The notes under the pieces are model-generated. The model was not told the DNA's origin and did not search any database. It saw only the letters and a program-made list of their open reading frames with translations. A stretch of 64,000 bases of DNA, from NCBI RefSeq assembly GCF_002343915.1, contig NZ_NETK01000001.1, positions 7,454,001 to 7,518,000 on the forward strand, in the 5' to 3' direction. The first letter of the stretch is position 1. Every line of letters starts with the position of its first letter. The translations under genes and the position numbers were made by a program. Below are positions 44,001 through 52,840 of this stretch, piece by piece. Source of the stretch: Nannocystis exedens (GTDB taxonomy: Bacteria > Myxococcota_A > Polyangia > Nannocystales > Nannocystaceae).

Positions 44001-44075
44001 TGGACGTCGTACTCGTGAAGGCCGCACTCGGAACGGCGCGGGGGGTTGATATAGACCGTGGCGGGAGGCCGTCGC
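43996..44075 (+). repeat. Dispersed 80-bp repeat, copy B
   Basis: Starts GGACATGGACGTCG and matches copy A (16432 to 16353, minus strand) at about 86 percent by eye. It lies in a noncoding stretch between the frameshifted lipoprotein gene and a minus-strand lipoprotein. The conserved part runs through GGCGGGAGGCCG. Confidence 0.6.
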
Positions 44076-44197
44076 GCACGCTCGACCTCACGATGGGCGA
44101 CGGGCAGGAGCGACGACGGAGCCCGAGCTCGGATAGATCTCGACGGCCGCGCCAGCGCAACCCGTCGAGGCTCGTGCGTCGACGCTCGCGCCGATGC

Positions 44198-44902
44198 TCA
44201 GCGGTCCCCAGCGGGCAGCGCCTGGACCTCCAGGCTCGCGCACGCGGCCTCGAACACATCCACGAGCTTCGCATCGTCCATCGCCGCCTTTCCCTTCAGC
44301 TCGACCGCGAAGCCTCCTGAATCCACGTAGGCCAGGCACCGGGTCTCGACATAGCGGCTCGGTTCGGTCAGCGCGCTCTCGATCTCGAGGCTGAGGACGA
44401 ATCGATGGTCACGATGCGCGTCGGTGATCACTCGCCGCACCTGGACATCGGGGACGCTCGTCTTCAGCGGGGTAATCACGCTGCGCTGGAGCACCTGCCG
44501 CATCGTGCTTGGTTCGAGGTTTTCTGCGCTGACGAGCACCTCCATGTACGGCAACTTGGCTCCCTCATTGACGGGCCGCAGCGTGACCTCGCCACGATCG
44601 CCGGGTTGCTGCGACCAGCCATCGGGAAGGCGCATCAGCACGGTCACCGGTGGCTTGCTCGAGATCGGGCGCGGCAGCGTCATGGTCAAGGTGCGATCGG
44701 CGGCAACCTGCGCGATGGCGGCCCCGTCACCCGCCGCCACGACCGGTGCGGCGCCTGCAACGACGACCGCAGTGACGGCAGTTCCGGTCGCTCTGGCCTC
44801 GATCGCTCTGGCCTCGCTCGATCGCTCGCCGCCGCGGTCCCGCGTGGCATCCGACCCGGAGGTGCACCCGACAAGGACGAGCAGAATGACAGCTCTCGGC
44901 AC
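44198..44902 (-). CDS. Predicted lipoprotein of unknown function
   Basis: The protein has 234 residues from GTG 44902, with CGGAG upstream. The signal ends in LVLVGC, followed by a charged linker. The mature domain (TLTMTLPRPISSKPPVTVLMRLPDGW...MEVLVSAENLEPSTMRQVLQRSV...EIESALTEPSRYVETRCLAYVDSGGFAVELKGKAAMDDAKLVDVFEAACASLEV) has a compact alpha/beta look, resembling small periplasmic domains that monitor proteins. No known family is assigned. Confidence 0.68.
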   Translation of the reverse strand: MPRAVILLVLVGCTSGSDATRDRGGERSSEARAIEARATGTAVTAVVVAGAAPVVAAGDGAAIAQVAADRTLTMTLPRPISSKPPVTVLMRLPDGWSQQPGDRGEVTLRPVNEGAKLPYMEVLVSAENLEPSTMRQVLQRSVITPLKTSVPDVQVRRVITDAHRDHRFVLSLEIESALTEPSRYVETRCLAYVDSGGFAVELKGKAAMDDAKLVDVFEAACASLEVQALPAGDR

Positions 44903-45342
44903 GGGCTCCGAATGTACGCGCGCGTGCCGCGATCTGTCGACAGCCGCGCTGCAGACCGCGACGCGTCGCCGCGAAGGCGTGCGGCACGAGCAGGGGAGAG
45001 ATACCGGAGACGCTCGAGGTCCCGCGCGAGGCCGCCGACGGGCTCCGGCGGGCACGCCTCCTTGAGCGATACCCCGCTTGTTGCCAGAAACCGCCAGCGC
45101 ACCAGTCCGCCGTCGACGCTGGCGAGCCCCTTGGGCGGCCCGCCTAGGCCACCCGTCCGGCCCGTCGATGCGGCGCGCGGCTCCGCCGCGGTGAGATCCT
45201 CGGGCTCCAGTGGTCGGACATCGCCCTCGAGCGGGCCTCGATGGTCACCACTTCGCGTGCGCTCCGGCCGGCCCAACAAGTCCTTCCGGACAGGTGATTC
45301 GACCCAGCGATGAGGCTCAGATCCGAGCACTTCAGCAACCTG
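44903..45342. other. Intergenic region without a supported gene
   Basis: Upstream of the 44902 gene on the minus strand. Long minus-strand frames exist but lack motifs and a convincing start. A partial GTCC/GGAC repeat (45280-45291) is present. Confidence 0.3.
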
Positions 45343-46446
45343 CTAGCCCTGCGGGAAGCCGGTGTTGCACTCGGTCAGCGGGCCGGCGAAGCCGGTGTCG
45401 CCGGGCGGGTTGCCGCTGGCGAGGCCCGGGCCGGTGGCCAGGACGGGCGAGAGCGCGAGGGTGGCCGGGTCGGCGGCGAACACCTCGGCGTCGACGCTGA
45501 GCACGTAGAGCCGCGAGACCCCGTCGTCGAACAGCGGGCCGCCGAGCGAGTGGATGCCGTAGGTGCCGCCCATGCCGAGCATCGTGCCGGTGCCGGTGGT
45601 GTAATCGAGGTTGTAGATCGAGCCGGAATCGATGCCGAAGCCGGGGTTGTCGATGACGGCGCCCCGGGCGTCGATGCCGGGGCCCATGTCGTCGATGTCG
45701 GCCGAGACGGCGACCATGAGGTCGGTGATCACTTCATACGAGAGGTCGCCGGCGAGGTAGTCGCCGGTGAATCGCAGCAGGCGATTGCCGGTGTTGCTGA
45801 CGTTGTCGAGGCCGGTGTCCATCAGGTAGATGCGGCCGTCGCAATCGGTGTAGAGCGCCTCGATGTAGATGCCGTCCGGCATGTCGCCGAGCATGACGAC
45901 CTCGACGTCGCTGCCGTCGGTCGGCGGCGCGGGGATGTGGAACAGGCGGGTCTGGCCGTCGACCCCGCGCCCGCCGAGCAGCGAGCCGTCCGCGAGCATG
46001 GTCAGGCTGCACGAGTTGACGATGCCGGCGATCGTGGGATCGTTGACGATCGTGTGGGTGACGAGCTGCGCGACGGTGCCGTCGGCCGGGTTCAGCTCGA
46101 TGTAGACCAGCAGATCTTCGACGGAGTACCACAGCTGCGGCAGCGGGAGCGGCGGCGGGGGCGGCATGTCGGGCAGGCTGCCGAGGTCGAAGATCGGGCC
46201 GCCGCCGGTGGTGCCGGTGGTGGTGCTGCCGGGGCCGGCGCTGGTGTCGTCGGTGGTGGCCTGCTGGGTCGTGCTGCCCGTGGGCTCCGTGGTCGTCGGC
46301 GTGGTGGCCTCGGTGGTGGAGGTGCCGGTGGGCGCGTCGCCGGTGACGGGGGCGGTCGCGGTGACGTCGCGCCCCGCCGGTGAACTGCACCCCAGCACCC
46401 ACATCGTACCGACCACCGCCACGCCCCGCCGCATCGCCGTCCGCAT
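45343..46446 (-). CDS. Lipoprotein with beta-propeller-like body
   Basis: A 367-residue lipoprotein from ATG 46446; signal ends in WVLGC. A T/G/A-rich linker leads to a Pro-rich hinge (DMPPPPPLPLP) and a repetitive beta domain (LVYIELNPADGTVAQLVTHTIVNDPTIAGI, DGRIYLMDTGLDNVSNTGNRLLRFTGDYLAGDL, GPLFDDGVSRLYVLSVDAEVFAADPATLAL). The spacing suggests a propeller of the SMP-30/YVTN type. Role unknown; exported to the envelope. Confidence 0.72.
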   Translation of the reverse strand: MRTAMRRGVAVVGTMWVLGCSSPAGRDVTATAPVTGDAPTGTSTTEATTPTTTEPTGSTTQQATTDDTSAGPGSTTTGTTGGGPIFDLGSLPDMPPPPPLPLPQLWYSVEDLLVYIELNPADGTVAQLVTHTIVNDPTIAGIVNSCSLTMLADGSLLGGRGVDGQTRLFHIPAPPTDGSDVEVVMLGDMPDGIYIEALYTDCDGRIYLMDTGLDNVSNTGNRLLRFTGDYLAGDLSYEVITDLMVAVSADIDDMGPGIDARGAVIDNPGFGIDSGSIYNLDYTTGTGTMLGMGGTYGIHSLGGPLFDDGVSRLYVLSVDAEVFAADPATLALSPVLATGPGLASGNPPGDTGFAGPLTECNTGFPQG

Positions 46447-46627
46447 GGGGACGATGATATGCGGGGCGGCGAGGCTCGTGCACGGCAAATTTCCGGGCAT
46501 CGCTCGCGGCCGGTGCGCGGGCGCGGCATCGTTCGGGGCAGGCCCGCTCGGTCGGGGCCGGAGTACGATGAATCGCGCGGCTGCGCGTGGGTTCGAGGGA
46601 TTCGCGGGGGGGCGAGCGCGGAGGTCG

Positions 46628-47980
46628 TCACGCGCCGGTGGCGATGCTGTGGACGGCCGCCAGCGCGACGTCGACGTCGGCGTACGAGTTCATGACGCCG
46701 GCGGCGAGGCGCACGAAGGAGACGGCGTAGGGGCTGCTGGTGGCGACGATCTTGCGCCCGTGCAGGCGGGCGACGACCTCGTCGGGTTCGAAGCCGTCGA
46801 CCTCGAAGGCGACGATGCCGGCGGCGAGCGCGGGGTCCTGCGGGGTGTGGACGACGACGCCGGGGATCGCCGCCAGCCCGGCGCGGAGGATGTGGTTGAG
46901 CTCGGCGATCCGCGCGGCGACCTGCGGGCGGCCGAGCTGATGGTGGAAGGCGATCGCGTCGGGCACGGCGAAGAGGTGCTCGAAGGCGATGAAGCCGCCG
47001 GGCGAGACGTGCGAGGCCCGGGTCGGCGGAGCGGCGGTGCGATGGATCCACGCGTCCCAGATCGAGCGATCGGAAAAATCGAAGCTGGGGACGGTGGGCC
47101 GCAGCTTTGGCCAGGCGCCGGCACGGCCGGCGATGAAGCCGGTGCCACGCGGGGCGAGGAGCCACTTGTGCGCGCCGGCGACGAAGAAGTCGGCGCCCAG
47201 GACAGGGACGTCGACGTCCTCGACGCCGACGCCGTGGACGCCGTCGACGATCAGGAGGCAGCGATCGCCGGCGCCGCGGCCGGCGTTGGCCCGCGCGACG
47301 ACCCGCGCCATCTCGGCGATCGGCAGCTTGAGGCCGGTCGAGGAGTGCACCCACGTGAGGCCGACGGCGCGCGTCCCGGGCCGGATCGCCCGCTCGAGCC
47401 GCGCGACCAACTCGGCGGTCGAGGTGGTTGCGGCGCCGCGCGGCATGTCGTGCAGGGCGATGAATCGCAGGCTGGCGCCCGTCTTTTCGACGGCCCGGCG
47501 GATCGACTCGTGGTGCGAATAATGGTCGTGCTCGGTGGTGAGGACCTCCTGCCCGGGCCGCAGGGACAGGCCGTTGTAGACGAGGGCGAGGCCGGTGGTG
47601 GTGTTCGGCACGAGGGCGAGGTCCTCGGCTCGCCCGCCGAGGTAGCCGGCGAGGGCGGCCTTCGTCCGCTCGAGCGGGTGATGATCGGCCACCGGGTCGA
47701 GCAAGGCGGACTCGAGCAACAAGGGGTTGGCGTCGAGCCGCCGTCGCCAGGCCTCGATCGCGTCGCGCACCGGCCGGGGGTGCGAGACGAGGAAGAAGCT
47801 GCTGAGGTGAATCCACGCCGGGTCGAGCGCGAACTGGCCGCGCACGGCCGACCAGTCGACGACGCCGTTCGCGTCGCGCAGGCGCGGGGGCAGCGGGGCG
47901 GCCGAGCCGTCGGTCGCTGCGGCGCCGGCGGCCACTCCGGCGGCGAGCAGGCCGAGGAACGAACGACGATGGAGCTGCAT
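46628..47980 (-). CDS. Tat-exported aminotransferase class V-like protein
   Basis: A 450-residue PLP enzyme of fold type I. The twin-arginine signal is MQLHRRSFLGLLAAGVAAGAAA. The pyridoxal-binding lysine is in FFVAGAHKWLLAPRGTGF, preceded by LLIVDGVHGVGV, which carries the Asp that holds the cofactor ring. Family members include cysteine desulfurases and isopenicillin-N-epimerase-like proteins; the sequence is closest to the latter group. A Tat signal means it is folded with its cofactor before export. The substrate is unknown, and no partner gene is adjacent. Confidence 0.85.
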   Translation of the reverse strand: MQLHRRSFLGLLAAGVAAGAAATDGSAAPLPPRLRDANGVVDWSAVRGQFALDPAWIHLSSFFLVSHPRPVRDAIEAWRRRLDANPLLLESALLDPVADHHPLERTKAALAGYLGGRAEDLALVPNTTTGLALVYNGLSLRPGQEVLTTEHDHYSHHESIRRAVEKTGASLRFIALHDMPRGAATTSTAELVARLERAIRPGTRAVGLTWVHSSTGLKLPIAEMARVVARANAGRGAGDRCLLIVDGVHGVGVEDVDVPVLGADFFVAGAHKWLLAPRGTGFIAGRAGAWPKLRPTVPSFDFSDRSIWDAWIHRTAAPPTRASHVSPGGFIAFEHLFAVPDAIAFHHQLGRPQVAARIAELNHILRAGLAAIPGVVVHTPQDPALAAGIVAFEVDGFEPDEVVARLHGRKIVATSSPYAVSFVRLAAGVMNSYADVDVALAAVHSIATGA

Positions 47981-48287
47981 GACGAGCCTCCAGTGCGGCG
48001 AAGTCGCGCAGAGCGACTGTGCGGCGAGACGGGCTCCGGGGCGACGAGGTGCGCCGCACGAGCGGCCAGGACGGGCGAGCGGGTCGGCTGCGATCGGTGC
48101 GGTGAACAGGGTGGCGCCCGGCGCGGTGCGGCGGCACGGGCGCTCGACGCACGCGAGCGAGCGGCGAATGTGGATCGCCGGCCGAGCGATTCGGGCGAGC
48201 CGTCGTGTGCGAACGGGGGGCGACGAATGGGGCGAGGAATGCTCGGATGGCGGCGCGCGAGCGACGAGAGGATGCAGCGAGCGCCGC
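47981..48287. other. Intergenic region
   Basis: Between the aminotransferase start and the pentapeptide gene. The part next to 47980 should hold the aminotransferase promoter. No gene was seen. Confidence 0.3.
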
Positions 48288-48794
48288 TCACTTCGGGCGC
48301 ACGCCCTCGGGCCATTGCGTGCGGGCGTCGTGCTTCACGTCCGGCAACGACTTCGGCAACCGGGCGCGGCGCAGGTCGGCGCCGGAGAAGTCGGCGTATT
48401 GCAGGTCGGCGTCGCGCAGGTCGGCGTCGGTCAGGTCGGCGTCGCGCAGGTCGGCGTCGGTCAGGTCGGCGCGCTCGAAGCGGGCGCCCGAGAGCATCGC
48501 GCCGAGGCGGGCGCCGGTCAGCCTGGCGCCGGTGAAGATCGTCCGATAGCACTGTCCGCCGGTGAAGTCGGCGCCGCTCAAATCGGCGTTGCGGAACACG
48601 ACGTCGAACACGTCGACGCCGCGCAGGTCGGCGCCGGCGAGGTTGGCCGCGGTGAAGTCGAACACCATCAGCGAGTCGGCGCGCAGGTCGACGCCGGCGA
48701 GGTCGAGGCCCTGCAGCGCGACCGGAAACCGCTCGCCGCCGAGCTCGTTGGAGCGGCGGCGCCAGGTGTTCCAGCGCTCGGCGGCTCGCTCCAC
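48288..48794 (-). CDS. Pentapeptide-repeat protein
   Basis: This protein of about 168 residues is dominated by A(D/N)LXX pentapeptides: FTAANLAGADLRGVDVFDVVFRNADLSGADFTGG, ARFERADLTDADLRDADLTDADLRDADLQYADFSGADL. These fold into a right-handed quadrilateral beta-helix. Some members mimic DNA and protect gyrase; most have unknown roles. The start is uncertain: GTG 48794 gives VERAAERWNTWRRRSNELGGERF, but the same frame is open upstream to the preceding GST gene. It may be co-transcribed with that gene. Confidence 0.75.
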   Translation of the reverse strand: MERAAERWNTWRRRSNELGGERFPVALQGLDLAGVDLRADSLMVFDFTAANLAGADLRGVDVFDVVFRNADLSGADFTGGQCYRTIFTGARLTGARLGAMLSGARFERADLTDADLRDADLTDADLRDADLQYADFSGADLRRARLPKSLPDVKHDARTQWPEGVRPK

Positions 48795-48910
48795 CTCGCC
48801 GCGCAGGAGCGCCCTGGCCTCGGCGGCGGTCGGCCGGGGTCGCAGTCGTCGCGCTCCCGCCGCGACGGCGACCCGGGCCGCGCCGGCGCGCGAGGCGTGG
48901 CCCGGCGGCG

Positions 48911-49522
48911 TCAGCGGGCGTACCAGGCGACGATCTTCGGGTGCTGCGCGACCGCCCGCTCGACCCCGCCGAGGCGCGAGAATTCGGCGAACACGTCGCG
49001 CGGCACGTGGTCGACGGTGCCGGACGAGAACCACCGCGCAACCATGTAGAGCTTGAGGTCGGCGACGTGCAGCGTCTCGCCGGAGATGAAGGGACCGGGG
49101 CCGAGCTCGCCGAGGCGGCGCTCCACCGCGCGACCCCAGCGCTTGAGGAAGCCGCTGGCCAGCTCCTCGCGCGCCTTGACGCGCTCGGCGGGGTCCTGGA
49201 TCCGCAGCACCGGTACGACGACCGCGCGCAGGTCCTCGGCGGCGTGCATGAGCTCCTCGTGCCGCGCGGCGATCCAGTTGTCGCGCGGGTGCAGGCCGTG
49301 CTCGCGGCCGATGTAGACGAGGATGGCGTTGCTCTGGGCGAGGACCCCGCGGCCCTCGACCTCGAAGGTCGGCAGTACACCGTAGGGGGTCTGCTCCTGG
49401 CGCGCGGGCCAGTCGGCGCTCTGGATCCGGTCGTCCTCGAAGGGGACGCCGGCGAGGTGCAGCGCGAGGCGGCACTCCTCGCCGCGGCTGCCGGGGAAGT
49501 CGAAGTAGCTCAGCTTGGGCAT
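48911..49522 (-). CDS. Glutathione S-transferase family protein
   Basis: The 203-residue protein matches the sigma/alpha-like GST group: KLSYFDFPGSRGEECRLALHLAGVPFEDDRI, GVLPTFEVEGRGVLAQSNAILVYIGR (cis-Pro in LPTF; QSNAI is the glutathione loop) and the helical LKLYMVARWFSSGTVDHVPRDVFAEF end. The conserved N-terminal Tyr is present in SYFDF. It is located between the pentapeptide gene and the Ogt gene, and is the third GST of the window. Confidence 0.88.
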   Translation of the reverse strand: MPKLSYFDFPGSRGEECRLALHLAGVPFEDDRIQSADWPARQEQTPYGVLPTFEVEGRGVLAQSNAILVYIGREHGLHPRDNWIAARHEELMHAAEDLRAVVVPVLRIQDPAERVKAREELASGFLKRWGRAVERRLGELGPGPFISGETLHVADLKLYMVARWFSSGTVDHVPRDVFAEFSRLGGVERAVAQHPKIVAWYAR

Positions 49523-49621
49523 GGCCGGACCTTAAATTCGAAACCCGCCGGTCTGACCGGCCGCGAGCGCGCATGGTGCGGGCGAGCGGGCGGGTCGATC
49601 CGCGCGGGCCGGGGCGGCCGG

Positions 49622-50110
49622 TCAGGCGCCGGCGAGGCGCTGCTCGTGCGCGAGCAACCATTGTTTCGCCGCGAGGCCGCCGGCGTAGCCGGTCAGCGCG
49701 CCGCTGGAGGCGACGACGCGGTGGCACGGCAGGACGATCGACAGCGGGTTGCGGCCGTTGGCGGCCCCGACCGCGCGCACGGCGGTGGGCTGACCGATCT
49801 GGCGGGCCAGATCGGCGTAGCTGCGCTGCTCGCCGAACTCGATGGCCGCGAGGGCGCGCCAGACGGCGCGCTGAAATTCGGTGCCGCGCGGGTCGAGGGC
49901 GACGGTGAAGCGGCGGCGACGGCCGGCGAAGTACTCGTCGAGCTCGCGGGCGGCGAGGTCGAGGACGGGGGGGTGCTCGGCGTCCTCGCCGGCGTGCGCG
50001 GGGGCGGGGCGGTGCTCGGGGAAGTAAATGCCGACGAGGGCGAGGTCGCTGGCGACGAGGCGCAGCGGGCCGAGCGGCGAGGGCAGGATGCGCTGGACGA
50101 GGCGGGTCAT
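49622..50110 (-). CDS. ogt: O6-methylguanine-DNA methyltransferase
   Basis: A suicide repair protein of 162 residues. It transfers O6-alkyl groups from guanine in DNA to the active-site cysteine in PCHRV, found near the C-terminus in LSIVLPCHRVVASSGALTGYAGGLAAKQWLL. The helix-turn-helix part (FQRAVWRALAAIEFGEQRSYADLARQIG) and ANGRNP are typical. Its ATG 50110 is 5 bp from the end of the Ada-AlkA fusion gene, so both belong to one alkylation-repair operon. Confidence 0.92.
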   Translation of the reverse strand: MTRLVQRILPSPLGPLRLVASDLALVGIYFPEHRPAPAHAGEDAEHPPVLDLAARELDEYFAGRRRRFTVALDPRGTEFQRAVWRALAAIEFGEQRSYADLARQIGQPTAVRAVGAANGRNPLSIVLPCHRVVASSGALTGYAGGLAAKQWLLAHEQRLAGA

Positions 50111-50115
50111 GATTT

Positions 50116-51567
50116 TCAACCTCCGGAGGACGCGGTGCGCCACAGGTGCAGCACGCCGTAGGCGCGCCAGGGTCGCCAGGCGGCGGTGCGGGCCTCGGCG
50201 GCGCGGGTAGTGGTGACGTCGAGGGCGCGGCGGACCACGAGGTCGCCGCCGGGGAAGGCGTCGGGCCAGCGCAGCGCCCGCATGGCGATGTACTGGGCGG
50301 TCCACGGGCCGATCCCCGGCAGGGCCTCGAGCGCGGCGATCGCCCCGGCCGGATCTGCCCCGAGGGACAGGTCGAGGCGGCCCTCGGCGAGCGCGCCGGC
50401 GAGGGCGACGAGGGTGCGGGCGCGCTGCTCGGGCAGGCCGATCGCGCGCACGTCGGCGACCGTGGCCGCGGCGAGGTCGGCGGGCGCGGGGAACACCGCC
50501 GTCAGGCCCGGCAGTGACTTCGGGACAGGTCGGCCGAAGCGCGCGACCAGGCGGGCGCACAGGGTGGTGGCGGCGCGGACGGACACCTGCTGGCCGAGGA
50601 CGGCCCGCGCGGCCAGCTCGAAGCCGTCGAACGCGCCGGGGACGCGCAGGCCGGGGTGGGCATCGACGCTGGCCCGAAGGACAGGATCGCGTCGCAGGTG
50701 GGCGGCGATCGTGTCGGGGTGGGCGTCGAGGTCGAACAGGCCGCGCAGGCGGGCGACGATCGCCATGAGGTGCGGGGCGAGCGACAGCGCGACGCGCACG
50801 CGCAGGGCCGGACGCGCGGGGTCGGAGCTGACGCGGAGCCAGCCGACGCGATCGCCGAGCGCGACGACGCGGGTGTATGCGCCCTCGTCGTCGACGTGCT
50901 CGACGCCGGCGACCTCGCGCCCGCGCACGAACGTGAGCAGCGCGGGCCAGTCGAGCGGCGGGCGGTAGTCGAGGCGCAGATCGATGGCGTCGCCGCTCGC
51001 GGCCTCGCCGCCCTCGCGGCGGAGGGCCGACGGCGGCCGACCGAAGCGCTGCTGCACGAGCGCGTTGAAGCGACGCACGCTGGCGAAGCCGGCCGCGAAC
51101 GCGACCTCCGCCGGCGGCAGCGCGGTGTCCTGCAGCAGCTGCTTGGCCAGCGCGAGCCGCCGCGTCTGCGCCAGCTCGATCGGCGTGGCGCCGAGCTCCG
51201 CCTCGAGCGCGCGCCGCAGGTGCCGGCCGCTGACGCCGAGCCGCTGCGCGAGCCCGTCGACCGAGCCGTCGTTGAGGTCGCCGGCGTCGATGCGGGCCAG
51301 CGCGGCGGTCGCCAGCCGCGACAGCGAGTCGACCGCGGCGCGCCCGGGGGCGAGCTCGGGCCGGCAACGGAAACAGGCACGAAAGCCGGCCCGCTCGGCC
51401 TCGGCCGGCCGGCGGAAGAACTGGCAGCGCCCGCGCCCCGGGGTGCGGGCGGGGCAGATCGGCCGGCAGTAGATGCCGGTGGTGGTGACGCCGACGAAGA
51501 AGACGCCGTCGAAGCGGCGGTCGCGGGCGCACAGGGCGTCGTAGCAGGCGGCGGGGTCGAGCTCCAC
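50116..51567 (-). CDS. Ada-AlkA fusion: DNA alkylation sensor and 3-methyladenine glycosylase
   Basis: The protein has 483 residues with three parts. Residues 1-80 are an Ada zinc domain (DRRFDGVFFVGVTTTGIYCRPICPARTPGRGRCQFF...FRACFRCRPE), in which the Cys of YCRPICPAR accepts methyl groups from phosphotriesters. About 80-190 is an AraC-type DNA-binding region (LGVSGRHLRRALEAELGATPIELAQTRRLALAKQLL...VAFAAGFASVRRFNALVQQRFG). The C-terminal half is an AlkA-type glycosylase with the HhH motif LPGIGPWTAQYIAMRALRWPDAF and catalytic Asp in GGDLVVRRAL. It should sense damage, activate itself and remove alkylated bases. The start is GTG 51567. Confidence 0.92.
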   Translation of the reverse strand: MELDPAACYDALCARDRRFDGVFFVGVTTTGIYCRPICPARTPGRGRCQFFRRPAEAERAGFRACFRCRPELAPGRAAVDSLSRLATAALARIDAGDLNDGSVDGLAQRLGVSGRHLRRALEAELGATPIELAQTRRLALAKQLLQDTALPPAEVAFAAGFASVRRFNALVQQRFGRPPSALRREGGEAASGDAIDLRLDYRPPLDWPALLTFVRGREVAGVEHVDDEGAYTRVVALGDRVGWLRVSSDPARPALRVRVALSLAPHLMAIVARLRGLFDLDAHPDTIAAHLRRDPVLRASVDAHPGLRVPGAFDGFELAARAVLGQQVSVRAATTLCARLVARFGRPVPKSLPGLTAVFPAPADLAAATVADVRAIGLPEQRARTLVALAGALAEGRLDLSLGADPAGAIAALEALPGIGPWTAQYIAMRALRWPDAFPGGDLVVRRALDVTTTRAAEARTAAWRPWRAYGVLHLWRTASSGG

Positions 51568-51772
51568 GTGGCCGGTGTAGCGCGCCGGCGGGCGGCCGTC
51601 TCGCCGTTTTCGGACGTCGCCGCAACAACGCGGCGCACGGGCGACCGGGGCGGGTTTGGTGGCCGACGCGCGGCAGGACGGGGGCGCAAGGCGGGCGCGA
51701 CCGCCACCGGGACGCCGTCGCCCTCGTCTGCCGCGAGACCGACGCCGTGCTCGCGCCCGCTGCTGCTATTCG
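51568..51772. other. Promoter region of the Ada-AlkA operon
   Basis: No gene was seen. The Ada-type operator and promoter should lie next to 51567, but no clear element was recognised. Confidence 0.3.
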
Positions 51773-51925
51773 CCGGCCGGGTTGAATTCCGTCACGATCA
51801 GCATGGACGGTCCAGCCCCATCCCGAACCACGGGCTCGACGTCGATCTGGGCGCAGTCGCGATCGGAACGTCTCCGTTCTCGTCCCACATCGGTTGCAGG
51901 TGCGAGTTCAGGTCGGAGATCCGAC
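51773..51925 (-). pseudogene. Possible 3' gene remnant
   Basis: One minus-strand frame gives RISDLNSHLQPMWDENGDVPIATA and another, from about 51870, gives QIDVEPVVRDGAGPSMLIVTEFNPAGE with a stop at 51773. Together they look like the end of a protein-coding gene with one frameshift. The family is not recognised and the evidence is weak. Confidence 0.28.
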
Positions 51926-51955
51926 CGATCGGACGGGACGTCCGCCGAGGCCCCG

Positions 51956-52705
51956 TCACTGGTGCGCCAGCGCGAACGTGACGGACACGTTCGCCTGCAC
52001 GCGGATCCGTCCGGTCGCCACGGTGTCGCTGATCTGCGGGGTCGAGTCGTTCGTCAGGGCGAAGTTGTTCATGACGGGAGGACGCCAGGTGTCGAGGGCG
52101 ACCTCGTCGACGCGCAGCGGCTCGCCCAGCACCTGGCCGAGCGCTTCGGCCATCGCCGCGGCCTTGTCGCGCGCGGCCTGGACCGCGAGCACGCGCGCCT
52201 CGGCCCGCTTCTCGCGCACGGCGCTGCTGTGGAACTGCACGCGGTCGACCCGGTTGGCGCCGGCCGCGAGCATGTCGTAAAGGACAGGTTCGACGTCGTC
52301 GAGGTCGTGCAGCGTCACCACCAGGCTGCGCGTGGCCTGGTAGCCGACGATCTTGCGGTGCTCGTAGTTGTCGTAGCGCGGCTGCAGCGACAGCTCTTGC
52401 GTCTGCACGTCGCTCTCGGGGATCGATCTGCGGGCGACCACGTCGAGCAGGGCGGCGGCCCGCTGGCGGCTGTCGTCGCGCGCCTGCTTGAGGTCGGGGG
52501 CCTGGAGGTCGAAGCCGATCGTCAGCTCGAAGGTGTCGGGGGCGGTGAGGATCTCGGCGGCGCCCGAGACGGTGATCGTGCGCCCGGGCACCGGGGTCGC
52601 AGCCGGGTCGCCGGGCGACCAGGCGAGCACGGCGGGTGACTCGCGCGGGCAGGGCGGGGGCTGACAGCCGGCGAGCGCGAGGAGGACGAGCGTCAAGCGA
52701 TGCAT
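51956..52705 (-). CDS. SIMPL-domain (DUF541) lipoprotein
   Basis: This 249-residue protein from ATG 52705 has a signal ending in LALAGC. The SIMPL region shows the opening VPGRTITVSGAAEILTAPDTFELTIGFDLQA, the middle QELSLQPRYDNYEHRKIVGYQATRSLVVTLHDLDDVEPVL and the end VATGRIRVQANVSVTFALAHQ. SIMPL proteins are periplasmic and assemble into oligomers; proposed roles include stress resistance, with no enzyme activity shown. It is probably anchored to a membrane by its lipid. The gene appears to be alone. Confidence 0.88.
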   Translation of the reverse strand: MHRLTLVLLALAGCQPPPCPRESPAVLAWSPGDPAATPVPGRTITVSGAAEILTAPDTFELTIGFDLQAPDLKQARDDSRQRAAALLDVVARRSIPESDVQTQELSLQPRYDNYEHRKIVGYQATRSLVVTLHDLDDVEPVLYDMLAAGANRVDRVQFHSSAVREKRAEARVLAVQAARDKAAAMAEALGQVLGEPLRVDEVALDTWRPPVMNNFALTNDSTPQISDTVATGRIRVQANVSVTFALAHQ

Positions 52706-52840
52706 GGCCTCAGCGTAGGCGGGCGCGCGGGCGCCGATTGTAAGAGCTCGGTCAATTCGCAAGATGGCCGCGCTCTCCGGTCGTGGAGACGGGGAGCAGC
52801 CGGTGGCGGGGAGCGGCAGCGATGGACGAGGCGCCCGCGG

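Noticed and set aside
44686..45330. Minus-strand frame in the gap at 44903-45342.
   Set aside because: It overlaps the lipoprotein gene in another frame and has no start or family signature.
46092..48152. Alternative minus-strand frame over the aminotransferase gene.
   Set aside because: It is out of frame with the aminotransferase motifs and has a long Arg/Pro-rich composition.
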